Shown here: piece by piece, positions 1 through 10,774 of the stretch
Layout: every line of letters starts with the position of its first letter
How positions within the stretch are numbered: the stretch's first letter is position 1
NCBI GenBank assembly: GCA_963921195.1
Contig: OY992536.1
Coordinates: forward strand, 180,738,995-180,802,994
Direction of reading: 5' to 3'
From: Pegoplata infirma
Taxonomy: Eukaryota; Arthropoda; Insecta; Diptera; Anthomyiidae
DNA: 64,000 nt
Notes under the pieces: generated by a model
Told to the model about the DNA's origin: nothing
The model's database searches: none
What the model saw: the letters and a program-made list of their open reading frames with translations, nothing else
Made by a program: the position numbers and the translations under genes

Positions 1-2
1 GA

Positions 3-1042
3 GGACGTACCCTTCGTGTAGATAATGCTTGTACGGAAAAATCTCGCATGGAAATGCAGCAGTTATTGCAGGGACCTCAAGTGGAGAACCCCTATGGTGA
101 TCATTGTGACCCCGATCAGGCACCAGAGATTATAACTAAAACGGTTGCATCTCTGCCACCAGAACAAATGTTTGAGCTAATGAAACAGATGAAACTATGT
201 ATACAAAATAATCCATCCGAGGCTCGCCAAATGCTTATGTTGAATCCTCAACTGGCCTATGCATTATTACAATCAATGGTGGTGATGCGTATTGTTGATC
301 CTCCCACAGCATTGGTAAATTAAACACAATACTTGTTTTTCTTGTATCTTAAAGTTTTAATTTTTTATTTCAGGGCATGCTCTTTAAGGCGAATCAAATG
401 CCACCCGTTTTGGGTGCCAAGCCGTTATCAGGCGGTTCGATTTCACAAGTCATGAATCCAATGCAACAATCTCAAATTATACCACCAGCTCCCAGTATGA
501 GTGGTCCACCATTGCCAGTTCCGGGTCCTAATTTTAATAATATGCAAGGAAATGACATCGATTTACGTGCGATGTCAGGTGTAAATATGCCTCCGCAGCC
601 TCCTATGGATCCTCGTCAAATGGATCCAAGAATGTCTCGAAATCTGGACCAAGATATGCGTTCTATACCCAATCCAGTACCACCACCACTTATCGATCCA
701 CGCAACCAACGTCAAATGCCCCAAGCACAAATTAATCCACCACCACCGTCATTTCCTAGCGACCCACGCCAAAGGCCAATGGATCCACGTTTACGAGGTA
801 CTGGACCTGGACCCAGTGCACCTGGACCCTCGCAAACAGCCCAGCAATCGGCACAACAACAATTGCAAAATCGTTTGGCAACAAATTGTGGGCTTCCTAA
901 TGATGCCTCAGATCAAGAAAAAGCTGCTCTTATAATGCAAGTGCTGCAGTTGACTGATGAACAAATCGCTCAATTGCCACCAGAGCAAAGAACAAGTATT
1001 TTAGTGCTCAAGGAGCAAATTGCTAAAAGTACTCAACGTTGA
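3..1042 (+). CDS. CstF64: Cleavage stimulation factor 64 kDa subunit, 3' part (two exons)
   Basis: CstF64 binds the GU-rich element downstream of the poly(A) site as part of the nuclear CstF complex. Exons seen: 3-314 (open to the left edge) and 374-1042, joined in phase 0 across a 59-bp intron (donor GTAAAT, acceptor TTTCAG). The first residues read GRTLRVDNACTEKSR, the end of the RRM. The hinge domain follows (APEIITKTVASLPPEQMFEL onward), the segment that contacts CstF77 or symplekin in this family. Then comes a Pro/Met/Gly-rich linker with repeated MDPR-type motifs, and the conserved C-terminal helical domain (DQEKAALIMQVLQLTDEQIA; known to bind Pcf11), ending at TGA 1040. The 5' exons are outside the window. 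Cpsf73 lies tail to tail on the other strand, the adjacency recalled for Drosophila. Identification is firm. Confidence 0.95.
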
Positions 1043-1218
1043 ATTTTTTAATCGTAACCTTTTTTTCTTTCTAACTCTTTTTACTGATTATATAGTATAT
1101 GTATGTATATTTCAATAAAGTAATTCACAAAGAAATTTAAATATTTTCAATTTTGAAACTCACACTGAACTTTATAATAATTGTAACTTGAGATTTGATT
1201 AAAAATATTTTACGTATT
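1043..1218. promoter_or_regulatory. Convergent 3'-end interval between CstF64 and Cpsf73
   Basis: Both transcripts must end in or just beyond these 176 bp. On the minus strand there is no exact AATAAA. The nearest candidates for Cpsf73 are TATAAA (complement of 1171-1176), 43 nt past its stop, and ATTAAA (complement of 1047-1052), 5 bp beyond the CstF64 stop. Use of the latter would make the mRNAs overlap in antisense. Which one is used cannot be seen from sequence. Confidence 0.45.
1114..1119 (+). terminator. Poly(A) signal AATAAA of CstF64
   Basis: Canonical AATAAA 72 nt after the CstF64 stop codon, the only exact hexamer on this strand between the two convergent genes. It implies a short 3' UTR ending near 1135-1145. 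Confidence 0.7.
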
Positions 1219-4200
1219 TTAAGACGTCACCAAAGCTTGATACAGTTTTTGAACCGTAGTATTAACAATTTGACGTAAACTTTCATCATCTTTTGTAGTA
1301 ACAGCCTGCAACAACAAGAAATACATTTATTTTTATTTCAATTTCTGGTTTACAAGACTTACCAATGTTTCCAAATTAACTTCTACGCGTTTACCAGCCA
1401 CAGTTACAGGAAGAACGTCTCCCTTAAACAATTTTGGCACTGTACTTTCCCCAAATGTATCTTGCAATGTCTCCAACAGACATTCTTTAAAATGTGTACG
1501 ATCAGATTTGGATTGAGCCGTAGTACCTTTAATATTTGTACCACCCATTTCTGTTTGCATGACGCAAGCCAATACCGAATCCGCAAACATATCATTAACT
1601 GGCGTAGCTTGCCATTCCATAACAATGATCTTAGCCTCAACAGTAAGATCAATACAACTAAATGCACGTAAACGTTTGTCTTCTTCTAATACTTCAACAG
1701 TACCGGCTCCGCCAATACGATCTAAAAGCAATTGAAGGGTTGTTAAGGAGCTATTCCATGGAATGGATTGACGTTGTGTAACCACTGACATACTCATATC
1801 AGTATATTCTGTAAATAAAAGAAATTTAACATTTTAAAAAGTTTCACAGTCTTCAAAATATTCAACATACAAATCTCTATGATTTAATAATTCTATCGAC
1901 CAATAAAATAAATTCAAAAAATTATTAATTAAATTCAATAAAAGGTGGTCCTTTTCAAATTACATAAAATAAATTTGAAACAGAAAAATATTTTTTTTTC
2001 ATCTAGAATTACCTCTAGCTAAAATAACCCTACTCCAAATATTTTGTAAATTCTTACTTGATAAATCCGATGCTGCTAAAAGATGATATTTAAAATCTCT
2101 TTTCACTAAAACACCTGACAGTTTATTGGCCACTTCCGGTTTTGTAGCTGCCAAAGTACCCATAACTTTTGCGGTTTTCTCTCCTCGAAAGTATAATTCT
2201 ACCGAATGCGTATTTCGTGGATTATAAAATTTTATATCGGTGTTGGGATCTGCTTCATATTCCCGTTGCAAAGCCAATTTTAAACGCGACATTTCATTTT
2301 GTTCACCATGTACTAAAACCTTAAATTTAAACAAATTTTCAATAGTATTAATTTTTAAAATAAATAATTGCAAAAACATTCAATTACAAATTTTTAAAAA
2401 GAGACTTACCACATGTTGTGGCTTTAAAAGTCTTATAAATTCACTGGTTTGCTGATAATCTGTATGTGCTGAAAATGAAATGTAATCTACAGACATGTTA
2501 AGTGGTAATTTTTGACCAGATAGCGTAGTTATCTCCTCCGGTTCAGAGAGTATAGTCTTTGCTAATGTACCCTCAACACAATAACCAGCTATAATGACAC
2601 CATTTTTTGGATCTGTACACCAATTTTCAAACAATTCTCGTGATAACCCACTTTGCATCATACCTGGCGATGCCATAACCACACAGGGACCTATATCATC
2701 AAAATGATCAATACCTTTTAGATTGGAAATGTGACGAAAAACAAATGGATTATTAACAGCAATTTGTCGACGAATCTTATCGTTCATGGCATTTATATAA
2801 GTCTGATAAACTGCCATACATTTTTTAGCCAAAGAGGATGCATAATAAATGGGTATATCGTGAAGATCAGGATTTTGAGACCAATATTCATCCAATATCA
2901 AAAGAAGTTCTTGCGCTCTGCCTAGAGCAAAGACTGGTATTAAACAACGACCACCCTGCGTAACGATTTTCTGAACTAATGTAGTAAAACGATTTTCTCT
3001 ATCCTCACGTTTTTCATGGATATGAGTGCCATAAGTAGATTCTGTTATCAACACATCCGGTTTCATTGGTGGTATTTCAGCAGCCATTAAATGACGATCC
3101 TCCTGACGTGAAAAGTCTCCAGTATAGAGAATTTTAACACCAGCTATTTCTATCATAAACATAGCAGCTCCAAGTACATGCCCAGCATTGTAGGCACAAA
3201 AACGTACACCCATTACATCACGTTCCTCATGGAAATTTATAGTTTCAATTTTTTCCATTGATGCTTCCAGATCGGCCTCTGTGTATAACATTTGTTCGGT
3301 AGAGATATTACTAATCTTAATATAATCTGATAACATCCAACGATAAATGGCTTTAGTAGCATGGGTCATAAAACAACGACCACGGAAACTTGTTTTCATT
3401 AAAAACCAAGGTAATGCGCCGCAATGATCCAAATGAAAACTGCAAAAAAAAAAAAACAAAATTTTTCCCATAAAAAAATACTCAGATTCCGAGACATTAT
3501 TCCTATAGAAAAATTCTCAGATTCTGAGACATTTTTCCTATAAAAAAATTCTCAGATTCTGAGACATTTTCCTATAGAAAAATTCTCAGATTCTGAGACA
3601 TTTTTCCTCAGATTCTGAGACATTTTTTCTATAGAAACATTCTCAGATTCTGAGACATTTTTCCTATAGACACATTCTCAGATTCTGAGACATTTTTCCT
3701 ATAGAAAGATTCTGAGACATTTTTCCTATAGAAAAATTTTCAGATTCTGAAACATTTTTCCCATAGAAAAATTCTCAAATTCTGAGACATTTTTCCTATT
3801 GAAAAATTCTTATATTTGCGACATTTTTCCAAAGAAAAATTCTTAGATTCTGCGACATTTTTCCTATAGAAAAATTCTCAGATTCTGAGACATTTTTCAT
3901 ATAGAAAAATTTTCAGATTCTGAGACATTTTTCCTATAGAAAAATTCTCACACATTTTCCCTTTAGAAAAATTCTCAGATTCTGAGACATTTTTCCTATA
4001 GAAAAATTCTCAGATTCTGAGACATTTTTCCTATAGAAAAATTCTCAGATTCTGAGACATTTTTCTTATAGAAAAATTCTCAGATTCTGAGACACATTTC
4101 CTATAGAAAAATTGTCAGATTCTTAGACATATTTCCTATAGAAAAATTCTCAGATTCTGAGACACTTTTCCTATAGAAAAATTCTCAGATTCTGAGACAT

Positions 4201-5078
4201 TTTTCCTATAGAAAAATTCTCAGATTCTGAGACATTTTTCCTATAGAAAAATTCTCAGATTCTGAGACATTTTTCCTACAGAAAAATTCTCAGATTCTGA
4301 GACATTTGTCCTATAGAAAAATTCTCTGAAATTTTTCTTTTAAAAAAAATTCTCAGATTCTGAGACATTTTTCCTACAGAAAAATTATCAGATTCTGAGA
4401 CCATTTTTCTTTAGAAAGTCTCAGATTCTGAGATTCTGAGACATTTTTTTTAATAAAAACATTTTCAAATTCCGAGACATTTTCCCATAGAATAATTCTG
4501 AAACAGTTTTCGTGTTTTCAGGTTCTGTGGTATACTATCACAGTACTTACTGTGATATAAAAAGTAAATCAACTTCATCGGCTTCTATTAAATCTATATA
4601 AGGCAGAGCATCCATGCCCGATAGGCCTGGGTGTATTCCACAGTCCAACTATAATAAATGTAATATATGTTATAAATCATTTTAAAATCATTTAACATTC
4701 AGTTTTAGGGAATGTCTAGTTCACGTCCACTTAAAAACAAAAATAGCTCTGGTAAGTTCTAGATTCGACAAATTAGATCCACGAGCAACTTGTGGGCATT
4801 TGCGAATAAACTGATACCAGAAATGTTCATAAAATTTGTGGAAGTAGACGTAACCAGACATGCCCATTTGTCTATACCATAATTTTCTTTCCTTTAAATT
4901 CCAGCATAATACATGATCGTCCCACTTCTTGACCAGCGCCACTGAATATATAAACAAAAGCGTGATTAAAAGAAATTTAATTAATCATATACGTTTTTCA
5001 ATTCTTTACTTACAGTGGTTTTATTAACAATAAATCACTTTCCTCAGCGGGTACAATTCCGTCACTTCGTTGTGCCAT
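1219..5078 (-). CDS. Cpsf73: Cleavage and polyadenylation specificity factor 73, complete, seven exons
   Basis: Metallo-beta-lactamase/beta-CASP endonuclease that cleaves pre-mRNA before polyadenylation and also histone pre-mRNA. Exons in transcript order: 5078-5014, 4941-4878, 4648-4551, 3439-2410, 2319-2058, 1808-1363, 1305-1219; all introns are GT-AG and all junctions keep frame. Product 683 aa, the usual family length. Start [20 protein letters not shown]. Zinc ligands are present: HFHLDH at 76-81, H163 (GHVLG), D184 (YTGDFS), H401 (SFSAH) and H423 (VHGEQNEM). The beta-CASP insert includes [10 protein letters not shown] near 245-254. The C-terminal domain ([13 protein letters not shown] to LYQALVTS) is intact. 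Intron 2 uses a weak donor (GTATAG), but the protein match on both sides is exact. Intron 3 (1,111 bp) splits the codon of H76 and is filled with a 35-bp minisatellite; the others are 57-249 bp. Identification is firm. Confidence 0.97.
3475..4496 (-). repeat. 35-bp minisatellite in Cpsf73 intron 3
   Basis: About 28-30 diverged copies of a 35-bp unit. In the gene's sense each contains TCTCAGAATCTGAGA (palindromic around one base) followed by TTTTTCTATAGGAAAAA (near-perfect palindrome). The array fills nearly the whole intron between the branch/acceptor zone (about 3440-3475) and the donor side (4550). The same unit fills MARCH5 intron 1. Confidence 0.93.
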
Positions 5079-5280
5079 ATTTATATCAAAATTAAATAAT
5101 TTATGCTAACAAATTTTCTTGCTGGAAAATAAATAAACCGGCCAACATACAAAGAAACATGCCAGCTTCAGATTTTTGTCGGCGTAGGCAGCAAGCGCTA
5201 ATAAAAAAAACTGGCAGTGTTGCCATATTCGGGTTTACCCCCAACCCCCAGATTTTTTGTATCGTTTATTCCATATCTTA

Positions 5281-6444
5281 CACTCAACCAAAAATCATTG
5301 TATTCCCAAAGAAAATCGCTGTAAATTCAACAGAAATCATTGTTGATTTTGACCCTACAAATATTTATGTTGATTTCAATAAAAATTATTGTCAGTTTTT
5401 GTAAAAGTTGATCAACTCGTTTTTTTGTAAATCAACTCTTATTTTTTGAAAATTCAACTCATATTTTTGTTGATATAAGTAATTTTATTAATAAAAAAAG
5501 CTTGTTGTTATTTGTTAATATTCTTTTATTAAGCATAAATCACAATATTTTTTATTATCGTCGGCTTTTTAAGCTGCAATATTTGAAGATTTTCACACAC
5601 ACTTCGTTTATTCATGTTATGCACTCATAAGACATTCTCCAGTTTTCTGATGATACCAAACAAAAATCCTTAAAACCAGTGTTGGCAACCGATACCCACC
5701 TAGAATAACGGTATTTGGCTATTGTACCACAAAAGTGATTATGAAAGCTGATGAAATTTCTAGTATTTTAAATGTGTAACTTTGTGTTTCTACCGGTTCG
5801 TTTTAGTTATAGAGGCCAATACCGTTATAATACCGTTTCAAACGGTATTATAAAGGTATTGACCTATATTTCGAAAACGAACTGGTAGAAACACGAAGTG
5901 ACACATTTAAAATACTAGAAATTTCATCAGCTTTCAGAATCGCTTTTGAAAATGTCCATATCTTTATTGGTTGCGGAACAATAGCCAAATACCGTTATTC
6001 TAGGTGGGTATCGGTTGCCAACCCTGCTTAAAACAAAACAAAAAAAGTTTTAATATGAATAATAGTATGAATACATAAAGTAATCAATGTATTTTTTTAC
6101 TTACCAAATATTTACAAATCAGATCCTATTTTTATTTATTTTTATAATATTAAATATTTTTATAAAAAACAAACACATAAATAAATTTTATAAGAGATAA
6201 ACACGATTCACATTGCTACCAACTCACTCGTCACTCGTTAATTATAAAAAAAATGAACGAACAGGGTTGTTTTTTCTATTTTGATTTATCTATTGAATTC
6301 TGTATAAGCGTTGTAAAAACTCGATTCAACTTTACTGATTATTCAACGATATCAACATTAATTTTTGTTGAATACGGCATTATTCTGTAAAACTTGATCT
6401 ACAATGGGTTTACTAATTTTTCTACTAAGATATTTCTATGAGTG
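5281..6444. mobile_element. TA-flanked inverted-repeat element (MITE-like), interrupted
   Basis: Left end TA|CACTCAACC and right end TATGAGTG|TA match the CACTCA-type ends with a TA duplication seen repeatedly in this window (34461, 44105, 47483). Subterminal segments on both sides carry related motifs (GTTGAT and TTGATC). It contains the hAT-like MITE at 5677-6026 and no coding capacity. The terminal match is short, so the boundaries are moderately supported. Assignment to the Tc1/mariner type rests only on the TA duplication. Confidence 0.5.
5677..6026. mobile_element. hAT-like MITE, 350 bp, with 8-bp target duplication
   Basis: Ends CAGTGTTGGCAACC and GGTTGCCAACCCTG are inverted, and the whole element is a near-palindrome centred near 5850. 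It is flanked by perfect 8-bp direct repeats CTTAAAAC (5669-5676 and 6027-6034), the hAT signature. It is non-coding, so it would depend on a transposase elsewhere. Confidence 0.93.
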
Positions 6445-7049
6445 TAGAAAAAATAGAAACGAAATGAAACAGAGTCGTATTTCGCTTGAATAAGTATTAC
6501 ACGCAAAAAAAAATCTGTGTCAGATTGAGCAATCCCACTTGGTAAAACTTTTTTCATACCAAAAAAATTTTTTTACCAAATTTTTGCTAAAATTATGCTT
6601 GTCGATGTTAAAGTAACATAATTAGTTTTTTATGTCAAATAACCAAGTAGCTTGCAAAATAACGCAAATTACTTGCACAAAAATTTATCGAAAGAAAACA
6701 ACAAAAAAAAAAACAAACACAGATCGCCATATTCATTTTGTATTTTTGTGTGCGTGCTTCGTTTATTTTTTGTGTTATAAAAACGTAAAAAGGAAATTGA
6801 TAAATAAAATTAAAATAAATTAATAAATAAAACTAAATAATTAGTTTTTTAAAAGATAAATAAATTTAAGATAAAAAAATGCTAAAGTTAATTTTGCTGT
6901 CATAAACTAATATGGAGTTCACACTAGCGACTTTAAACAAGTTGTTTAACAAAACACCAGTAACAGAATAAAAACGTAATGGATACAGAACAAAGGCTTT
7001 TTTAAACATCTCACTTTTAAACACTTCAAAACAGCAAGTGTGAACGCCG

Positions 7050-7305
7050 TATAAAACACCATTCATTTAGCAAAACCAATGGAGTCCCAGACGTTTGTTT
7101 CAATGAATTACAAATGGAATGATAAAGTGAGTATACCCCTATTCCGAAGACACCAATAAGGTTTAATAGATTTTTAGTTAAAAATTAGTGTTTGGTAATA
7201 ATTTTCTACTTTTACAGGGTACTGCTAAATAAATTTTTGGAGCTATGGCGAATCCTTCACTACAATAAAGAGTGTGGGCACCAGTCCTCCCTTTAGTTAT
7301 AAAAT
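7050..7305 (+). pseudogene. Decayed gene-like fragment with intron-like spacing, copy 1
   Basis: Reads ATGGAGTCCCAGACG then about 60 nt of exon-like sequence, a GTGAGTAT donor-like site (about 7128), a T-rich TTTTACAG acceptor-like site (about 7218) and a second exon-like part containing an in-frame stop. A diverged direct copy follows at 7325-7550 and an inverted copy lies at 8954-9163. The product is not recognisable. It may be a captured host gene fragment or part of the element itself. Confidence 0.4.
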
Positions 7306-7324
7306 TAAAACCTAAAAATTCATT

Positions 7325-7560
7325 TATATAGCAAAGCCAATGGAGTCCAGACCTGTTTTGATGAGTTACAAATGGAATCACAAAGTAAGTGTTCCTCCTA
7401 ACCAAAAGACCAATGGGGTTTACTAGTTTTTTAAATTAAAAATTTATGTTTTGTAATAATTTTCTATTTTTACAGGATGCTTCTAAATAAATTCGTGAAG
7501 CTATAGCGGATCCTTCACTTCAAGAAAAAGCGTAGGCAGCAGTCACTGGAGAAAATTGTA
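7325..7560 (+). pseudogene. Decayed gene-like fragment, copy 2 (direct)
   Basis: Diverged tandem copy of 7050-7305 with the same order: ATGGAGTCCAGACC, a GTAAGTGTTCC donor-like site at about 7384, a TTTTTACAG acceptor-like site, then GCGGATCCTTCACTTCAAG. Frame is not conserved, so it is described as a relic only. Confidence 0.35.
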
Positions 7561-7973
7561 CATAAAGGGTCAGTTGGTCGGTGGTAAATAAAATCCTACA
7601 CAACATTTATTATATTAATATGGATTTATTCTGTGAAAATTTTAAATTCAACAAATATACAAATTTTTACAAAAATTTTATAGAAAATTTATTTTAGCAT
7701 AAATGTGGAAATTTTTAGCATTATTTTTAGTCACCTTTTCTAATAATTTTGGTATATTTCACCATATTTCTTTTGGTATATTTTACCAAGTTTTTGCTTA
7801 AATAGCATTAGCATTTTCTTCAACATTTTTTACATAAGTGTTTTGGCTAAATTACGAAAACTACTTCGTCGGTTGCAGTTTTAGCATATTCTTGGTAAAG
7901 TTATGCCAGATTTTTGCTCACTCCGACACAGATTTTTTTTTGCGTGTAGTGACAGCATATTATGTAACCACAG

Positions 7974-8273
7974 CACAGACTAATACAGACTCGACATATA
8001 TGACAGGTGTCAAAAAAGTATTTCTTAACCATATGGTTAATGTTTTCAAATTATTCTACGAATTAGGTTAGAAAGAGAAAGCTAATATAACGCGCCATAA
8101 GAAAAATGGATGCCAGATCGGTTTTTGTTGTTTCACTCACTCCTAAGTCGTAGAAAGTGTTGCCATGTTAGCGTAAAACGGACTAAAAACCGCTGTGTTT
8201 TCTCCTAAAATCGCTTAGTTTTTCCCCATTTTTTCTTATAAAACTCTACTGTCGAGTCTGTATTTAGTCTGTG
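7974..8273 (+). mobile_element. 300-bp MITE, copy 1
   Basis: Ends CACAGACTAATACAG and TTTAGTCTGTG are inverted. It is flanked by direct repeats ACCACAG (7967-7973 and 8274-8280). It is identical in layout to three further copies. The interior contains ACCATATGGTTA and no open frame. Confidence 0.85.
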
Positions 8274-8280
8274 ACCACAG

Positions 8281-8580
8281 CACAGACTAATACAGACTCG
8301 ACATAAGTGACAGGTGTCAAAAAAGTATTCTTTAACCATATGGTTAATATTTTCAAATTATTCTACGAATTAGGTTAGAAAGAGAAAACTGATATAACGC
8401 GCCATAAGAAAAATGAATGCCAGATCGGTTTTTGTTGTTTCACTCACTCCTAAATCGTAGAAAGTGTTGCCATGTTAGCGTAAAACGGACTAAAAACCGC
8501 TGTGTTTTCTCCTAAAATCGCTTAGTTTTTCCCCAGTTTTTCATATAAAACTCTACTGTCGAGTCTGTATTTAGTCTGTG
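8281..8580 (+). mobile_element. 300-bp MITE, copy 2 (direct tandem)
   Basis: Begins directly after the 7-bp ACCACAG duplication of copy 1 and has the same length and orientation, with only scattered substitutions. Confidence 0.85.
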
Positions 8581-8582
8581 AC

Positions 8583-8882
8583 CACAGACTATTAACAGAC
8601 TCGACAGTAGAGTTTTATAAGAAAAAATGGGAAAAAACTAAGCGATTTTAGGAGAAAACAGAGTGGTTTTTAGTCCGTTTTACGCTAACATGGCAACACT
8701 TTCTACGACTTAGGAGTGAGTGAAACAACAAAAACCGATCTGGCATCTATTTTTCTAATGGCGCGGTACATCAGTTTTCTCTTTCTAACATAATTCGTAG
8801 AATAATTTGAAAATATTAACCATATGGTTCAGAACTACTTTTTTGACACCTGTCACTTTTGTCGAGTCTGTATTAGTCTGTG
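8583..8882 (-). mobile_element. 300-bp MITE, copy 3 (inverted)
   Basis: Inverted copy of the same element immediately next to copy 2, making a head-to-tail, then tail-to-tail triplet. The flank after it (ATGTAAC) repeats the sequence just left of copy 1 (TATGTAACC), so all three sit in one original target. Confidence 0.85.
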
Positions 8883-8953
8883 ATGTAACTTTTGACGTTT
8901 AATAAAAACAATGCAACATAAAGGAGAACAACAACAAAGCAAACAACAATAAC

Positions 8954-9163
8954 TAAAGGGAGGACTGGTGCCCACGCTCTTTATTGTAGTGAAGGATTCG
9001 CCATACCTCCAAAAATTTATTTAGCAGTACCCTGTAAAAATAGAAAATTATTGCCAAACACTAATTTTTAACTAAAAATCTATTAAACCTTATTGGTGTC
9101 TTCGGAATAGGGGTATACTCACTTTATCATACTATTTGTAATTCATTGAAACAAACGTCTGGG
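8954..9163 (-). repeat. Inverted copy of the gene-like fragment of 7050-7305
   Basis: Reverse complement of 7080-7305 with few differences. It continues across two later insertions at 9595-9614 and 9962-9976, which shows that the 9164 and 9615 elements landed in a pre-existing inverted repeat. Confidence 0.8.
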
Positions 9164-9594
9164 CACAGACTAAATACAGACTCGACAGTAGAGTTTTACA
9201 AGAAAAAATGGGGAAAAACTAAGCGATTTTAGGAGAAAACACAGCGGTTTTTAGTCCGTTTTACGCTAACATGGCAACACTTTCTACGACTTAGGAGTGA
9301 GTGAGACAACAAAAACCGATCTGGCATCCATTTTTCTTATGGCGCGTCATATCAGTTTTCTCTTTCTAACCTAATTCATAAAATAATTTGAAAACATTAA
9401 CCATATGGTTAAAAAATACTTTTTTGACACCTGTCACTTATGTCGAGTCTGTATTATACCAAATTCGCATTAATTTTTTTAAACATGTTTAATCACTTAA
9501 ACATGTTTATGTACCTTAACAAGTTTAAATTTAAACATGTTTAAGTGGTTAAACATGTTTAAAAAAATGAATGCGAATTTGGTATTAGTCTGTG
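9164..9594 (-). mobile_element. 300-bp MITE, copy 4, interrupted
   Basis: Fourth copy of the CACAGACTAA element, split at 9456/9585 by a 128-bp MITE. The uninterrupted target is visible in the left arm around 7090. Confidence 0.85.
9457..9584. mobile_element. PIF/Harbinger-like MITE, 128 bp, TTA duplication
   Basis: Ends TACCAAATTCGCATT and AATGCGAATTTGGTA. It is flanked by TTA at 9454-9456 and 9585-9587. Almost the entire element is palindromic, built on TTTAAACATGTTTAA motifs. The other 300-bp MITE copies give the empty site (TCTGTATTAGTCTGTG). Confidence 0.88.
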
Positions 9595-9614
9595 CCATTG
9601 GTTTTGCTAAATGA

Positions 9615-9961
9615 GAGAATAATCACAATTGGAGCGGGAAGCGTTTTTCCGCAACTGTTCACATACGTTTTATATGACAACAAAATTCCGCCGCGTTTTT
9701 CCGCCAAACTACACACAAAAAAAAAATATAAAAAAATTGTGTACGTTTTGGGGATAATACAACCTATAAAGTGGTTTTGGATAATTTACCTAAGTTTTTT
9801 AGAGCAAAAACTTTGGTAAGTTATCCAAAACCACTTTATAGGTTGTAATTAAACCAAAAACTGGCACAATTTTTTTAATTTTTTTTTGTGTGTAGATTCA
9901 ATTCTATTTTTATGAGGACAATTGCGTTTTTCCGCTTCCCGCTCCAATTGTGATTATTCTC
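9615..9961. mobile_element. Inverted-repeat MITE with 3-bp TGA duplication
   Basis: Terminal inverted repeats of about 38 bp (GAGAATAATCACAATTGG...). The flanks TGA (9612-9614 and 9962-9964) collapse to the intact sequence TAAATGAATGG found in the inverted copy at about 7058-7075. Superfamily is not assigned. Confidence 0.82.
9712..9892. mobile_element. TA-flanked MITE, 181 bp, nested
   Basis: Ends TA|CACACAAAAAAAAAA and TTTTTTTTGTGTG|TA, with an inner inverted pair (ACCTATAAAGTGGTTTTGG). It lies inside the 9615-9961 element. Confidence 0.85.
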
Positions 9962-10774
9962 TGAATGGTGTTTTAAGCACAGTACAGACTAGTATGCAAA
10001 CACTGGTGCTAATTGCGTACTTTCCAATATGGTGGTATGGATTTTAGTACAGAATGATCATCTCTGCCTAGTATATGTGTGCCTGTACGTGTGAGTTTTT
10101 GTGCATGTATTTATGGTGTTTGTTTACGTTTTGTATGAAACGTCAAAAGTTACACCGTGTGCTGTCACTAATACTTACACCCATCAGATGCATCTCTGTG
10201 ATACTACTACTCATGTACTGTGGTTTTAAGTTATGACAGCAAAATTAACTTTAGCATTTTTTTATCTTACATTTATTTATCTTTTAAAAAACTAATTATT
10301 TATTTTTATTTATTAATTTATTTTAATTTTATTTATCAATTTCCTTTTTACGTTTTTATAACACAAAAAATAAACGAAGCACGCACACAAAAATACAAAA
10401 TGAATATGGCGGTCTGTATTTGTTTTTTTTATTGTTTTCTTTCGATAAATTTTTGTACAAGTAATTTGCGTTATTGTGCAAGCTACTTGGTTATTTTGCA
10501 TAAAAAACTAATTATGTTACTTTAACATCGACAAGCAGAATTTTAGCAAAAATTTGGTAAAAATTTTTTTTTGGTATGAAAAAAATTTTACCAAGTAGGA
10601 TTGCTCAATCTGACACAGATTTTTTTTTTGCGTGTAGTTTTACAGTGATAATGCAGATTGTTTTTTGTCTCTCTTTGCTTTGCGTTTGAACTTTAGTTTG
10701 GCATTGCCAGAATTTTCCAATTATCGTTGGTGATGCCAGATCTACAAAACGGTCGATGGATTACTATGTCACTA

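Larger units (their letters stand above)
6500..10634. mobile_element. Composite 4.1-kb TA-flanked inverted-repeat element
   Basis: Arms 6500-6907 and about 10230-10634 are near-identical inverted copies. Both end in CACGCAAAAAAA beside TA and then carry TCTGTGTCAGATTGAGC. A third copy of the same terminus, facing right, lies at about 7840-7946 beside TA, so the left part (6500-7946) may be one element and the rest a second, inverted one. The interior holds at least seven further elements, listed separately. No transposase was recognised. Confidence 0.8.

Noticed and set aside
4721..4957. Open frame reading through Cpsf73 exon 2 into intron 2
   Set aside because: Protein continuity is exact only when exon 2 is joined from 4878 to 4648; the read-through part has no family similarity.
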